Shown in pieces: positions 20,764 through 28,492 of a DNA stretch of 38,534 nt. Numbering within the stretch: position 1 is the stretch's first letter; each line of letters opens with the position of its first letter. The position numbers were made by a program, and so were the translations under genes. The notes below the pieces were generated by a model. The model ran no database searches. It was not told where the DNA came from and saw only the letters and a program-made list of their open reading frames with translations. The stretch comes from Streptomyces sp. CC53 (lineage in GTDB: Bacteria > Actinomycetota > Actinomycetes > Streptomycetales > Streptomycetaceae): the NCBI RefSeq assembly GCF_001865245.1, contig NZ_MKXB01000112.1, forward strand, positions 1-38,534, written 5' to 3'.

Positions 20764-21134
20764 GCCGACAGCGTGCCTCCGGTGGCTTCGCGCCGCATCC
20801 CGCGCGCCGCAGGGAGCCGGAGGGTCGTACCCGTCGTCGGCCGGCGGGCAGGGGCGACGGTCCCGGGCGGAGCGGCCGGAGCTGGGGCGGGTGGGCGGAC
20901 CGCCGTGGGCGGGTGTGGTGCACCTCACCCGGTGTCACTTCGGCAGCCGGGCGGCGAATTCCGGAATGTCCCCACCCACGGGCCGGCGACGCCCCCGCGG
21001 CGGCTTCCGAGGCAGCGGCCGATATGTGATCGATACGTTCGGCCGGAAAGATCCTCCTGGAGCACTAGGGTGTTTCTTTTGCGTCCCCATTACTCTTGTC
21101 GCAAGGCCGCGCACGGCGGCCATGGAGGAGTGAG
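20764..21134 (+). other. Divergent intergenic region upstream of the Bax-inhibitor-like gene
   Basis: No gene. The last 130 bp is less GC-rich, with TTTCTTTTGCG near 21072 and TACTCT near 21089 as candidate promoter parts. An inverted repeat is listed separately. Confidence 0.5.
21016..21045. repeat. Inverted repeat, possible operator
   Basis: CGGCCGA (21016-21022) and TCGGCCG (21039-21045) flank a 16-bp spacer that contains the palindrome ATCGAT. It lies about 90 bp before the Bax-inhibitor-like gene and could bind a regulator of either divergent gene. Confidence 0.35.
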
Positions 21135-22010
21135 ATGAGGAGCAGTAACCCGGTCTTCTCGCGACGGGGATTCAGCCGCGACAAGGGCTACGCGAACTTC
21201 AACGCGCAGCAGCAGGCCGGGGGCCCCGCCGCTGGAACGAACCCGTACGCGACGAATCCGTACGCCACCAACCCGTACGCGCAGGACGCCACGGTCGGCG
21301 CTCCGGCGCAGGCCCCGGCCCGTACCGGCGCCATGACCATCGACGACGTGGTGTCGCGTACCGCCATCACGCTCGGCACGGTCTTCGTGACGGCCACGCT
21401 CGCCTGGTTCCTGCTGCCGGTCGACGCGGCGAACCTGGGCACGTCGTACGGCATCGGGATCGGCGCGGCCCTCGTGGCCTTCGTCTTCGCGATGATCCAG
21501 TCCTTCAAGAGCAAGCCGTCCCCGGCGATCATCCTGCTGTACGCGGCCTTCGAGGGCGTCTTCCTGGGCGTCATCTCCAGCGCCGTCACCACCTACGTCT
21601 CCGCGGGCGCCGTCCCGCAGGCGGTGCTCGGCACGATGTCGGTGTTCGCCGGCGTGCTGATCGCGTACAAGATGCGCTGGATCCGCGTGACCCGCCGCTT
21701 CTACGGCTTCGTCATGGCGGCGGCGATCGGCTTCGTGCTGCTGATGGCCGTGAACATGCTGTTCGCCGTCTTCGGCGGCGGTGACGGCCTCGGCTTCCGC
21801 AGCGGCGGCCTCGGCATCGTGTTCGGCATCATCGGCATCATCCTCGGTGCCTGCTTCCTCGCCCTGGACTTCAAGCAGGTCGAGGACGGCATCACCTACG
21901 GCGCCCCCCGCGAGGAGTCGTGGCTGGCGGCCTTCGGTCTGACGATGACACTGGTCTGGATCTACCTGGAGTTCCTGCGGCTCATCCAGATCCTGTCCGG
22001 CGACGACTGA
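21135..22010 (+). CDS. Bax inhibitor-1/YccA family membrane protein
   Basis: 291 residues. The N-terminal cytoplasmic part (about 1-70) has the repeated unit NPYAT followed by NPYAQ. Seven hydrophobic helices follow (about 78-285), with the family segments AMIQSFKSKPSPAIILLYAAFEG, VFLGVISS and the C-terminal EDGITYGAPREESWLAAFGL with its conserved acidic residues. Members of the TMBIM/BI-1 family leak Ca2+ or protons in a pH-dependent manner; the bacterial role is unclear. The ATG at 21135 follows GGAGGAG directly and replaces an in-frame ATG 39 bp upstream. A perfect 15-bp terminator follows. Confidence 0.9.
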   Translation: MRSSNPVFSRRGFSRDKGYANFNAQQQAGGPAAGTNPYATNPYATNPYAQDATVGAPAQAPARTGAMTIDDVVSRTAITLGTVFVTATLAWFLLPVDAANLGTSYGIGIGAALVAFVFAMIQSFKSKPSPAIILLYAAFEGVFLGVISSAVTTYVSAGAVPQAVLGTMSVFAGVLIAYKMRWIRVTRRFYGFVMAAAIGFVLLMAVNMLFAVFGGGDGLGFRSGGLGIVFGIIGIILGACFLALDFKQVEDGITYGAPREESWLAAFGLTMTLVWIYLEFLRLIQILSGDD

Positions 22011-22032
22011 CCGTCCCGTCACACAAGTGTGA

Positions 22033-22067
22033 GAGGGCCCGCCCGGCATCGCGCCGGGCGGGCCCTC
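22033..22067 (+). terminator. Terminator after the Bax-inhibitor-like gene
   Basis: GAGGGCCCGCCCGGC pairs perfectly with GCCGGGCGGGCCCTC (15 bp, 5-nt loop), 22 bp after the stop. It also lies 24 bp past the end of the convergent DUF4287 gene and can serve both. Confidence 0.85.
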
Positions 22068-22091
22068 CGCCGTTCCCGTCCTTCTCCGGAG

Positions 22092-22322
22092 TCAGAGCAG
22101 CTTGCGCGCCGCGCGCCTCAGGTCGTACTCGTGGATGATCGCTTTGGCGTGACCGTAAGCCAGGTCGTGTTCACTCCGGAGCCAGCTCACCTTCTCCTCG
22201 AAACGCAGGAGTGAGGGGCCTTCCTCGACGGTGCGAAGCCACTCGGCCACTTCACGGCCGGTGCAGTGGGGAATGCGGGAGAGAAGATTGCGATGGGTTT
22301 CCTCGGAGAAGACGTGGGACAT
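22092..22322 (-). CDS. Small DUF4287-type protein
   Basis: 76 residues. The pattern HCTGREVAEWLRTVEE followed by FEEKVSWLRSEHDLAYGHAKAIIHEYDLRR fits the DUF4287 fold, an all-helical domain in which a Thr-Gly-Arg stretch precedes a helix and a Gly-His-x-x-Ala helix follows. No catalytic residues can be named and the function is unknown. The ATG has GGAGGC about 5 nt upstream. It ends close to the bidirectional terminator shared with the Bax-inhibitor-like gene. Confidence 0.78.
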   Translation of the reverse strand: MSHVFSEETHRNLLSRIPHCTGREVAEWLRTVEEGPSLLRFEEKVSWLRSEHDLAYGHAKAIIHEYDLRRAARKLL

Positions 22323-22409
22323 CGGCGCCTCCGGACGCTGTGCGCATGTGCTCCTTCACGTCACGGTGCCCGAGTGTTCGCCCGTTGGCAACAGTGCCGT
22401 TCCGGCGCG

Positions 22410-22415
22410 TAGGGT
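22410..22415 (+). promoter_or_regulatory. -10 element for a leaderless transcript
   Basis: TAGGGT is followed by a 6-nt spacer and GTG (22422). TTGGCA at 22385-22390 could be a -35, although the 19-bp gap is long. There is no Shine-Dalgarno sequence. Confidence 0.5.
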
Positions 22416-22421
22416 CGCGGC

Positions 22422-22775
22422 GTGCGTGAGACCACTGAACTGACCGAGGCCGCCGGACGGTTCGCGGACCGGCTGCGGGCCGCCCCGCAGAGCCGCCTTC
22501 AGCGGGGCGGGGCGGCCGAAGGGCTCTCCCTGGCCCGGGAGTTGGCGCTGCGGGCCGGCCGCCTGGAGGAGCCGACGGGGCCCTCCAGGGTGATGCCGGA
22601 CGCGGGCCCCTTCGCCGTGGGGGACCAGCTGGCCGTCGCGGCGGCGGACTTCGCCGAGGCCTGGCACGCTGCTTGCGCCCGGGCCGCCTCGGCGGAGCAG
22701 CGCGCAGCGCTGCGCGGGCAGCTGGACGAGGCGGTGGACCTGGTCCGCGCGGCGGCGGCCGGGTCCGGCCTGTAG
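22422..22775 (+). CDS. Hypothetical helical protein
   Basis: 117 residues, alanine- and arginine-rich with long predicted helices. It runs TELTEAAGRFADRLRAAP, then GLSLARELALRAGRLEEP. A central VGDQLAVAAADFAEAWHAA and a C-terminal RAALRGQLDEAVDLVRAAA follow. No signal peptide or membrane segment is seen. The third-position GC bias, leaderless promoter and lack of a better frame support a real gene. I do not recognise the family. It diverges from the DUF4287 gene over about 100 bp. Confidence 0.7.
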   Translation: MRETTELTEAAGRFADRLRAAPQSRLQRGGAAEGLSLARELALRAGRLEEPTGPSRVMPDAGPFAVGDQLAVAAADFAEAWHAACARAASAEQRAALRGQLDEAVDLVRAAAAGSGL

Positions 22776-22960
22776 AAGGCGGGCACGGGCGCCCCGGGCT
22801 TTCGGCGGGGCCGTTACGGCTGCCGGGCGACCCTTGTCAGGGCCCCCGTGCGGGTGCCTGACCGCGGCGGTGGTGCGTCCCTGACCGCATCGTGGTCCCG
22901 GCGGAGCGACGCGAGGGCACGCCCGTCGGCCGGACCGGCCCGGGAAGCCCCGCGGCGGGC

Positions 22961-23911
22961 TCAGAGCGACGCGATGACGCGGTCCGCGAGGATGTACACG
23001 TTCTCGTCGGTGCCGGCGCCGCAGGAGAACGTCAGGGCGTACGCGCCGGACACCTCGGAGCCCCCCAGCAGGACGGGCGTCGCACCCTCGCGCAGCGCCT
23101 CCGCGAGGCGCTCGGCGGTCTCCCGGTGGCCGGGCGTCATGCACAGCGTGGTGCCGTCCGCGAACACGTACACGTCCAGGGTGCCGAGCGGCCCGGGGCG
23201 CACGTCCGTGAGCGCCGTGCCGGCCGCGGCGAGCTCCTCCAGGCGGGACACCGTGCGCTCGTGGTCGGTGACCACGGGCGTCCGCACCGGCACGAAGTCC
23301 GGGTGCGAGGGGTGGCGGCGGCGGGCCGCAGCCAGCTCGGGGGAGTCCTCGGGGTGGTCGGTCACACCCTCGTGAGCCGTGGTGAGTTCCGGCAGGTCGG
23401 CCAGCGGGTCCGCCGTCAGGTCGGCGAGTTCCGCGAGACCGGCGAGCGGGTCGGGGCCCTCCGGGTACGTGACGTCGTCCAGGTCCAGCGCCTCCAGGCC
23501 GGTGAAGTCCGCCTGGCGGGGCACGAAGTACGGCCCCTCGTCGTCGGTGGCCTGCAGGGCGGAGGCCCCGCCCAGGAGGGACGCGGGGGAGTCGGCGGCG
23601 TCCCGTGCCTCCTGCGCCGCCCAGAACGCCCTCGCCTCGGCCAGCTCGCGCTCCCGCTCCTCGGCCAGTGCCTCGGCGACGGCGGTGCGTATCTCGTCGG
23701 CGGTGGCCGCCGCCTCGGCGGTCGGCGCTCCGTCCGTACGGGCGTGCGGCACCGAGAGCAGCGGGAGGTCGGCGGTCGGCCGGGCGGCGGCGAGCTCGTC
23801 GCGCAGCGCGGCCATCTGCCGGCGCAGTCCGCGGGCCGTGAACAAGGCGGCGGCGCCCACAGCCGTGGCGGTGGCCGTCGTCAGCAGCAGGGCGAAAGAC
23901 ATGGCGCTCAC
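22961..23911 (-). CDS. Hypothetical single-pass membrane protein
   Basis: 316 residues. One N-terminal hydrophobic helix (about 5-27) acts as anchor, followed by a coiled-coil-like Arg/Glu/Ala stretch ([14 protein letters not shown], then TADEIRTAVAEALAEERERE). A long acidic, Leu/Asp/Pro-rich middle follows (about 130-210). The compact C-terminal domain (about 215-316) includes LDVYVFADGTTLCMTPGHRETAERL and ends in TDENVYILADRVIASL. No enzyme motif is visible. The start is GTG at 23911 with GGGAG 7-8 nt upstream; ATG at 23902 is an alternative. No neighbour gives a functional clue. Confidence 0.72.
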   Translation of the reverse strand: MSAMSFALLLTTATATAVGAAALFTARGLRRQMAALRDELAAARPTADLPLLSVPHARTDGAPTAEAAATADEIRTAVAEALAEERERELAEARAFWAAQEARDAADSPASLLGGASALQATDDEGPYFVPRQADFTGLEALDLDDVTYPEGPDPLAGLAELADLTADPLADLPELTTAHEGVTDHPEDSPELAAARRRHPSHPDFVPVRTPVVTDHERTVSRLEELAAAGTALTDVRPGPLGTLDVYVFADGTTLCMTPGHRETAERLAEALREGATPVLLGGSEVSGAYALTFSCGAGTDENVYILADRVIASL

Positions 23912-24359
23912 TGACTTACTCCCGGTTTCAATCGATCCCCCGCACTTCCTACATCAGCTTGTCGTGGAACTCGCCCCCTTGTCAGTGCCTTACGTCACGG
24001 ATTGCACCGGTTTCTTCTGCCGCCGTTCACCGCTCCCACGGCTGTGACCTGCAAAAACGAATCTCCCCCGGGATGTAGGTCACATCCTGGGGGAGATTCG
24101 GTCACGGCAGGGACGCGGAACGGTTAGCCGGGCGTCATACGGCGCAGGTCGCCCCACGCCTCACGGGCACCGGCGGAGCCACCGCCCGACTGCGCCGCAC
24201 CGGTCGCTGGCCGCACTCAGCTTCGACTCCGCTGCGCTGCGTCTCAGCTCAGCCGCACTGGCTGATGGTCGCGCTGAACTTCGACTCCGCTGCGCTGCGT
24301 CTCAGCTCAGCCGCACCGGTTGATGGTCGCGCTGAACTTCGACTCCGCTGCGCTGCGTC
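23912..24359. other. Intergenic region with terminator and 58-bp tandem repeats
   Basis: No gene. It contains a long hairpin (24059-24099) and most of the tandem repeat array (24221-24376), each listed separately. The stretch 23930-24060 is relatively AT-rich and should hold the promoter of the minus-strand gene starting at 23911. Confidence 0.6.
24059..24099. terminator. Long hairpin terminator downstream of the thiolase gene
   Basis: GAATCTCCCCCGGGATGT pairs with ACATCCTGGGGGAGATTC: 18 pairs counting one G-U, with a 5-nt loop. It lies 260 bp beyond the thiolase stop on the minus strand, with the tandem repeats between. Confidence 0.75.
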
Positions 24360-24376
24360 TCAGCTCAGCCGCTCGA
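24221..24376. repeat. 58-bp tandem direct repeat, about 2.7 copies, running into the thiolase 3' end
   Basis: The segment beginning CTTCGACTCCGCTGCGCTGC starts at 24221, 24279 and 24337, an exact 58-bp period. Copies share GCGTCTCAGCTCAGCCGC; the spacer differs by a few bases between copies (CACTGGCTGATGG versus CACCGGTTGATGG). The innermost copy contains the last codons and stop of the thiolase gene. Confidence 0.9.
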
Positions 24377-25583
24377 TGACCATCGCCATGCCCTGGCCGC
24401 CGCCCACGCACATCGTCTCCAGGCCGAACTGCTTGTCGTGGAACTGGAGGCTGTTGATCAGGGTGCCGGTGATGCGGGCGCCGGTCATGCCGAAGGGGTG
24501 GCCCACGGCGATCGCCCCGCCGTTCACGTTCAGCTTGTCCAGCGGGATGCCCAGGTCCTGGTACGACGGGATCACCTGCGCGGCGAACGCCTCGTTGATC
24601 TCCACCAGGTCGATGTCGTCGATCGTCAGGCCCGCGCGCTTCAGCGCCTGCCTGCTGGCCTCGACCGGGCCGTACCCCATGATCTCCGGGGACAGCGCCG
24701 AGACGCCGGTGGACACCACCCGGGCCAGCGGGGTCAGGCCCAGCTCCCGCGCCTTCGTGTCCGACATGACGACCAGCGCGGCGGCACCGTCGTTCAGCGG
24801 GCAGCAGTTGCCCGCGGTGACCCGTCCGTCCGGGCGGAACACCGGCTTCAGGCCCTGCACGCCCTCCAGCGTGACGCCCGCGCGCGGACCGTCGTCCTTG
24901 GCCACGACCGTGCCGTCCGGGAGGGTCACCGGGGTGATCTCGCGCTCCCAGAAGCCGTTCGCGATGGCCTGCTCGGCGAGGTTCTGCGACCGCACGCCGA
25001 ACTCGTCCATCTCCTCACGGGACACGCCCTTGAGCCGCGCCAGGTTCTCCGCGGTCTGGCCCATCGCCATGTACGCGTCCGGGACGAGGCCGTCCTCGCG
25101 CGGGTCGTGCCAGACCTCCTCGCCGCCGTTCGCCGCGCGCTCCGCGGTACGGGCCTCGGCCTCCGCGAACAGCGGGTTGTGGGTGTCCGGCAGCGTGTCG
25201 GAGTTGCCCTTCACATAGCGGGAGACGGTCTCCACGCCGGCCGAGACGAAGACGTCGCCCTCACCGGCCTTGATGGCGTGCAGCGCCATGCGCGTCGTCT
25301 GCAGCGACGAGGCGCAGTAGCGGGTGAGCGTACAACCGGGCAGGTGGTCCATGCCCATCTGCACGGCGACGATCCGGGCCAGGTTGTTGCCCTGCTCACC
25401 ACCGGGCAGACCGCAGCCCAGCATCAGGTCGTCGATGTCGCGCGGATCGAGCTCGGGCACCTTGGCGAGCGCCGCCTGGATGATCGTGGCGGTCAGGTCG
25501 TCAGGCCGAAGGTCCTTCAGCGAGCCCTTGAAGGCCCGGCCGATGGGGGAGCGGGCGGCGGAGACGATCACGGCTTCGGGCAT
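24360..25583 (-). CDS. Acetyl-CoA acetyltransferase / 3-ketoacyl-CoA thiolase
   Basis: 407 residues, typical thiolase length. The nucleophilic Cys90 lies in LTRYCASSLQ, the catalytic His in GGAIAVGHPFGMTGAR, the second catalytic Cys in ETMCVGGGQGMA, and NEAFAAQV is also present. The enzyme cleaves 3-ketoacyl-CoA in beta-oxidation or condenses two acetyl-CoA; chain-length preference cannot be read. The ATG at 25583 follows a GTG at 25586, and both use GGAGAG upstream. The SGNH hydrolase gene ends 60 bp upstream on the same strand, so co-transcription is possible. The last codons and stop lie in the 58-bp repeat unit, and two further copies of this 3' end follow downstream. Confidence 0.93.
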   Translation of the reverse strand: MPEAVIVSAARSPIGRAFKGSLKDLRPDDLTATIIQAALAKVPELDPRDIDDLMLGCGLPGGEQGNNLARIVAVQMGMDHLPGCTLTRYCASSLQTTRMALHAIKAGEGDVFVSAGVETVSRYVKGNSDTLPDTHNPLFAEAEARTAERAANGGEEVWHDPREDGLVPDAYMAMGQTAENLARLKGVSREEMDEFGVRSQNLAEQAIANGFWEREITPVTLPDGTVVAKDDGPRAGVTLEGVQGLKPVFRPDGRVTAGNCCPLNDGAAALVVMSDTKARELGLTPLARVVSTGVSALSPEIMGYGPVEASRQALKRAGLTIDDIDLVEINEAFAAQVIPSYQDLGIPLDKLNVNGGAIAVGHPFGMTGARITGTLINSLQFHDKQFGLETMCVGGGQGMAMVIERLS

Positions 25584-25646
25584 CACGGCTCTCCAGGGAA
25601 GGGGTGGGCAACTGAGAGGGAAGTTACCTCTCCGTAGCGCGTGGGG

Positions 25647-26816
25647 TCACCGCTCGGGGCGTGTGACCCCCACCGCACTTCTAAGCATGCGCTCAGTCCG
25701 GCCCGGAGGCCAGCCCCCGCACGGCCGCGCCCCGCGCCGCGTGCCTTGGGAGGCGGCGGCGGGCGTCAGTGGCCGGACTCCGGGGACGGGGCTCCCCGCC
25801 GCTCCGCTCCCGACTCCTCCGGGGCGGGAGCCCCCGCGGGCTCCGGGGCGGGCACCCGGGGTCTCCAGCCGCCGGCGTCTGCGGTGCTTGAGCAGCGCCC
25901 ACGGCGCCCGTACGCCCGTGACCTCCGTACCGGCCTCCTCCGCTGCCTCCGCGGCGGCCTGCGCGACCGGCAGCACCCCCTCGCGCCGGTCCGCGTCCAG
26001 GACGTCCGGCTCCGGCCACACCCCGAGCGCCGCGCACACCGACGGCAGCACCGCCATCGCCGCCGTGGCGTACCCCTCCGCCGACGGGTGGTAGTTGTCC
26101 ACCCCGAACATCTCCCGGGGGTTCGCCGCGAACTCCGGGCCCAGCAGGTCGCCCAGCGACACCGTGCGCCCGCCCTGCTCCACCGCCACGATCGTCTGCG
26201 CCGCCGCGAGCTGCCGGGACAGGCGTCGCGCCAGCCACCGCAGCGGCTGGTACACCGGCTCGATCGTGCCCAGGTCCGGGCAGGTCCCGACCACCACCTC
26301 CGCACCCGCGTCCCGCAGTCGCCGCACCGCCTCCGACAGGTACCGCACCGACGCCGTCAGCGGCACCCGGTGGGTGACGTCGTTCGCCCCGATCATGATC
26401 ACGCACACGTCCGGGGTCGGGCCCGGGAGCGCCAGCAGCAGCGTGACCTGCCGTTCCAGGTCGTCCGAGCGCGCCCCGGGCAGCGCCACGTTCCGTAGCT
26501 CCACGGACCGCTCCGCCACCTGCGCCAGGCCCGACGCCAGCAGCGCCCCCGGAGTCTGGCCCGCCCGCCGCACCCCCTGCCCGGCCGCCGTCGAGTCGCC
26601 GAGCATGGCGAGCCGCAGCGGTATGCCGTCGAACGCCCGCCCGTACAGCCCGTCCGCCGCCGGCGGCAGCGGGGCCACGCCGCCACCCACCGAGCGCTTC
26701 GCCAACTGCACCTCGGCCAGGACCACCCCGACCGCCGCCACCCCCAGCAGGCCGAGGCCGCCGCCCCCGTACGCCGCGCCCGCGGCGATCCGCCGTGCCA
26801 CTCGTGCCCTCGACAT
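25647..26816 (-). CDS. SGNH/GDSL-family hydrolase, membrane-anchored
   Basis: 389 residues. An N-terminal helix (about 17-35) anchors or exports it. SGNH blocks are seen: block I AMLGDSTAAGQG with Ser75, block III MIGANDVTH with Asn145, and block V VDNYHPSAEGY with Asp240 and His243. It should be an esterase or deacylase acting outside the cytoplasmic membrane; the substrate is unknown. The start ATG has GGGAGGAGG about 9-12 nt upstream; the upstream in-frame residues are rejected. After KHRRRRR (about 304) a tail of roughly 80 residues, rich in Pro/Gly/Arg, replaces a normal ending. This may be a disordered tail or the product of a late frameshift. Confidence 0.86.
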   Translation of the reverse strand: MSRARVARRIAAGAAYGGGGLGLLGVAAVGVVLAEVQLAKRSVGGGVAPLPPAADGLYGRAFDGIPLRLAMLGDSTAAGQGVRRAGQTPGALLASGLAQVAERSVELRNVALPGARSDDLERQVTLLLALPGPTPDVCVIMIGANDVTHRVPLTASVRYLSEAVRRLRDAGAEVVVGTCPDLGTIEPVYQPLRWLARRLSRQLAAAQTIVAVEQGGRTVSLGDLLGPEFAANPREMFGVDNYHPSAEGYATAAMAVLPSVCAALGVWPEPDVLDADRREGVLPVAQAAAEAAEEAGTEVTGVRAPWALLKHRRRRRLETPGARPGARGGSRPGGVGSGAAGSPVPGVRPLTPAAASQGTRRGARPCGGWPPGRTERMLRSAVGVTRPER

Positions 26817-26970
26817 GGACGGCCACCTCCTCCCGTAACGGCTCTCCGTACCACTGTGCACACCGTGCGTGAACACCGTCTCTGAGGTTCCTGCCCCGTA
26901 ACCGCGCCCGCCTACGCATCCACTCGGCTTACGCTGGCTGGACCACTACGGAGACCCCGGAGACTTAACG

Positions 26971-28359
26971 GTGCGATACCACGACTCGATGATCAGCCTC
27001 GTCGGCAACACCCCGCTGGTGAAGCTCAACAGTGTGACCGCGGGCATCCAGGCGACCGTCCTGGCCAAGGTCGAGTACTTCAACCCCGGCGGTTCGGTCA
27101 AGGACCGCATCGCCCTGCGCATGATCGAAGCGGCCGAGGCGAGCGGTGAGCTCCAGCCGGGCGGCACGATCGTGGAGCCCACCTCCGGCAACACCGGTGT
27201 CGGCCTGGCGATCGTGGCCCAGCAGAAGGGCTACAAGTGCATCTTCGTCTGCCCGGACAAGGTGTCCACGGACAAGATCAACGTGCTGCGCGCGTACGGC
27301 GCCGAGGTCGTCGTCTGCCCGACGGCCGTCGACCCGGAGCACCCGGACTCGTACTACAACGTCTCCGACCGGCTGGTGCGGGAGACCCCGGGGGCGTGGA
27401 AGCCCGACCAGTACTCCAACCCGAACAACCCGCGCTCGCACTACGAGAGCACCGGCCCCGAGCTGTGGGAGCAGACCGACGGCAGGATCACGCACTTCGT
27501 GGCGGGCGTCGGCACCGGCGGCACCATCTCCGGCACCGGCCGCTACCTGAAGGAGGTCAGCGGCGGCAAGGTGAAGGTCATCGGCGCCGACCCGGAGGGC
27601 TCCGTCTACTCGGGCGGCTCGGGCCGCCCCTACCTGGTCGAGGGCGTCGGCGAGGACTTCTGGCCGACCGCGTACGACCAGAACGTCACGGACGAGATCA
27701 TCGCGGTCTCCGACAAGGACGCGTTCCAGATGACCCGCCGCCTCGCCAAGGAGGAGGGCCTGCTGGTCGGCGGCTCCTGCGGCATGGCCGTCGTCGCCGC
27801 GCTGGAGGCGGCCCGGAAGCTCGGCCCGGACGACGTCGTCGTGGTCCTGCTGCCGGACAGCGGCCGCGGCTACCTCAGCAAGATCTTCAACGACGAGTGG
27901 ATGGCGGACTACGGCTTCCTGGAGGAGGCCGGCCCGTCCGCGCGCGTGGGTGACGTGCTCGGCGACAAGCAGGGCGGCGCGATCCCCACGCTGGTGCACA
28001 TGCACCCGGAGGAGACCGTCGGCCAGGCCGTCGAGGTGCTGCGCGAGTACGGCGTGTCGCAGATGCCCGTCGTGAAGCCGGGCGCCGGCCACCCCGACGT
28101 CATGGCCGCCGAGATCGTCGGCTCCGTCGTCGAGCGGGAGCTGCTGGAGGCGCTCTTCACCCAGCGGGCCTCGCTGAACGACCCCCTGGAGAAGCACATG
28201 AGCGCCCCGCTGCCGCAGGTCGGCTCCGGGGAGCCGGTCGAGGACCTGATGGCGGTGCTCGGACGGGCCTCCGCGGCGATCGTGCTGGTGGAGGGCAAGC
28301 CCACCGGTGTGGTGAGCCGCCAGGACCTGCTGGCGTTCCTGGCGCGCGACGCCAAGTAG
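26971..28359 (+). CDS. cbs: Cystathionine beta-synthase
   Basis: 462 residues. The PLP fold-type II domain (about 1-315) has the lysine in FNPGGSVKDR (Lys44), the phosphate loop TSGNTGVG and GVGTGGTISGTGRYLKE. A C-terminal pair of CBS (Bateman) domains (about 335-460) is seen, with VGDVLGDKQGGAIPTLVHMH and GRASAAIVLVEGKPTGVVSR. The enzyme condenses serine and homocysteine to cystathionine in reverse transsulfuration. The CBS tail separates it from plain cysteine synthases. The GTG start at 26971 has GGAG about 9 nt upstream. It diverges from the SGNH gene over 154 bp and is followed by two hairpins. Confidence 0.92.
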   Translation: MRYHDSMISLVGNTPLVKLNSVTAGIQATVLAKVEYFNPGGSVKDRIALRMIEAAEASGELQPGGTIVEPTSGNTGVGLAIVAQQKGYKCIFVCPDKVSTDKINVLRAYGAEVVVCPTAVDPEHPDSYYNVSDRLVRETPGAWKPDQYSNPNNPRSHYESTGPELWEQTDGRITHFVAGVGTGGTISGTGRYLKEVSGGKVKVIGADPEGSVYSGGSGRPYLVEGVGEDFWPTAYDQNVTDEIIAVSDKDAFQMTRRLAKEEGLLVGGSCGMAVVAALEAARKLGPDDVVVVLLPDSGRGYLSKIFNDEWMADYGFLEEAGPSARVGDVLGDKQGGAIPTLVHMHPEETVGQAVEVLREYGVSQMPVVKPGAGHPDVMAAEIVGSVVERELLEALFTQRASLNDPLEKHMSAPLPQVGSGEPVEDLMAVLGRASAAIVLVEGKPTGVVSRQDLLAFLARDAK

Positions 28360-28394
28360 CACGGGCTGCCGCACCCGGGCGTGCGGCGGACGCT

Positions 28395-28431
28395 CACGGC
28401 CCTCCCCGCCGGTCCGGCGGGGAGGGCCGTG
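28395..28431 (+). terminator. Terminator after cystathionine beta-synthase
   Basis: CACGGCCCTCCCCGCCG pairs with CGGCGGGGAGGGCCGTG (17 bp, tight 3-nt loop; 5 nt if the last pair opens), 35 bp after the stop. Confidence 0.85.
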
Positions 28432-28437
28432 GGCATG

Positions 28438-28492
28438 CCGGCACCGTGCCGCACCGCTGGGGCCACGGTGCGGCGGTGCGGCACGGTGCCGG
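28438..28492. repeat. Perfect 20-bp inverted repeat next to the terminator
   Basis: The arms 28438-28457 and 28473-28492 are exactly complementary over 20 bp around a 15-nt loop. They begin 6 bp after the terminator hairpin. The arms contain the CCGCACCG/CGGTGCGG core; the loop ends with a further CGGTGCG. Confidence 0.85.

Noticed and set aside
24221..24376. CRISPR array
   Set aside because: The repeats are directly tandem, with a 58-bp period, no unique spacers, about 2.7 copies and no cas genes.
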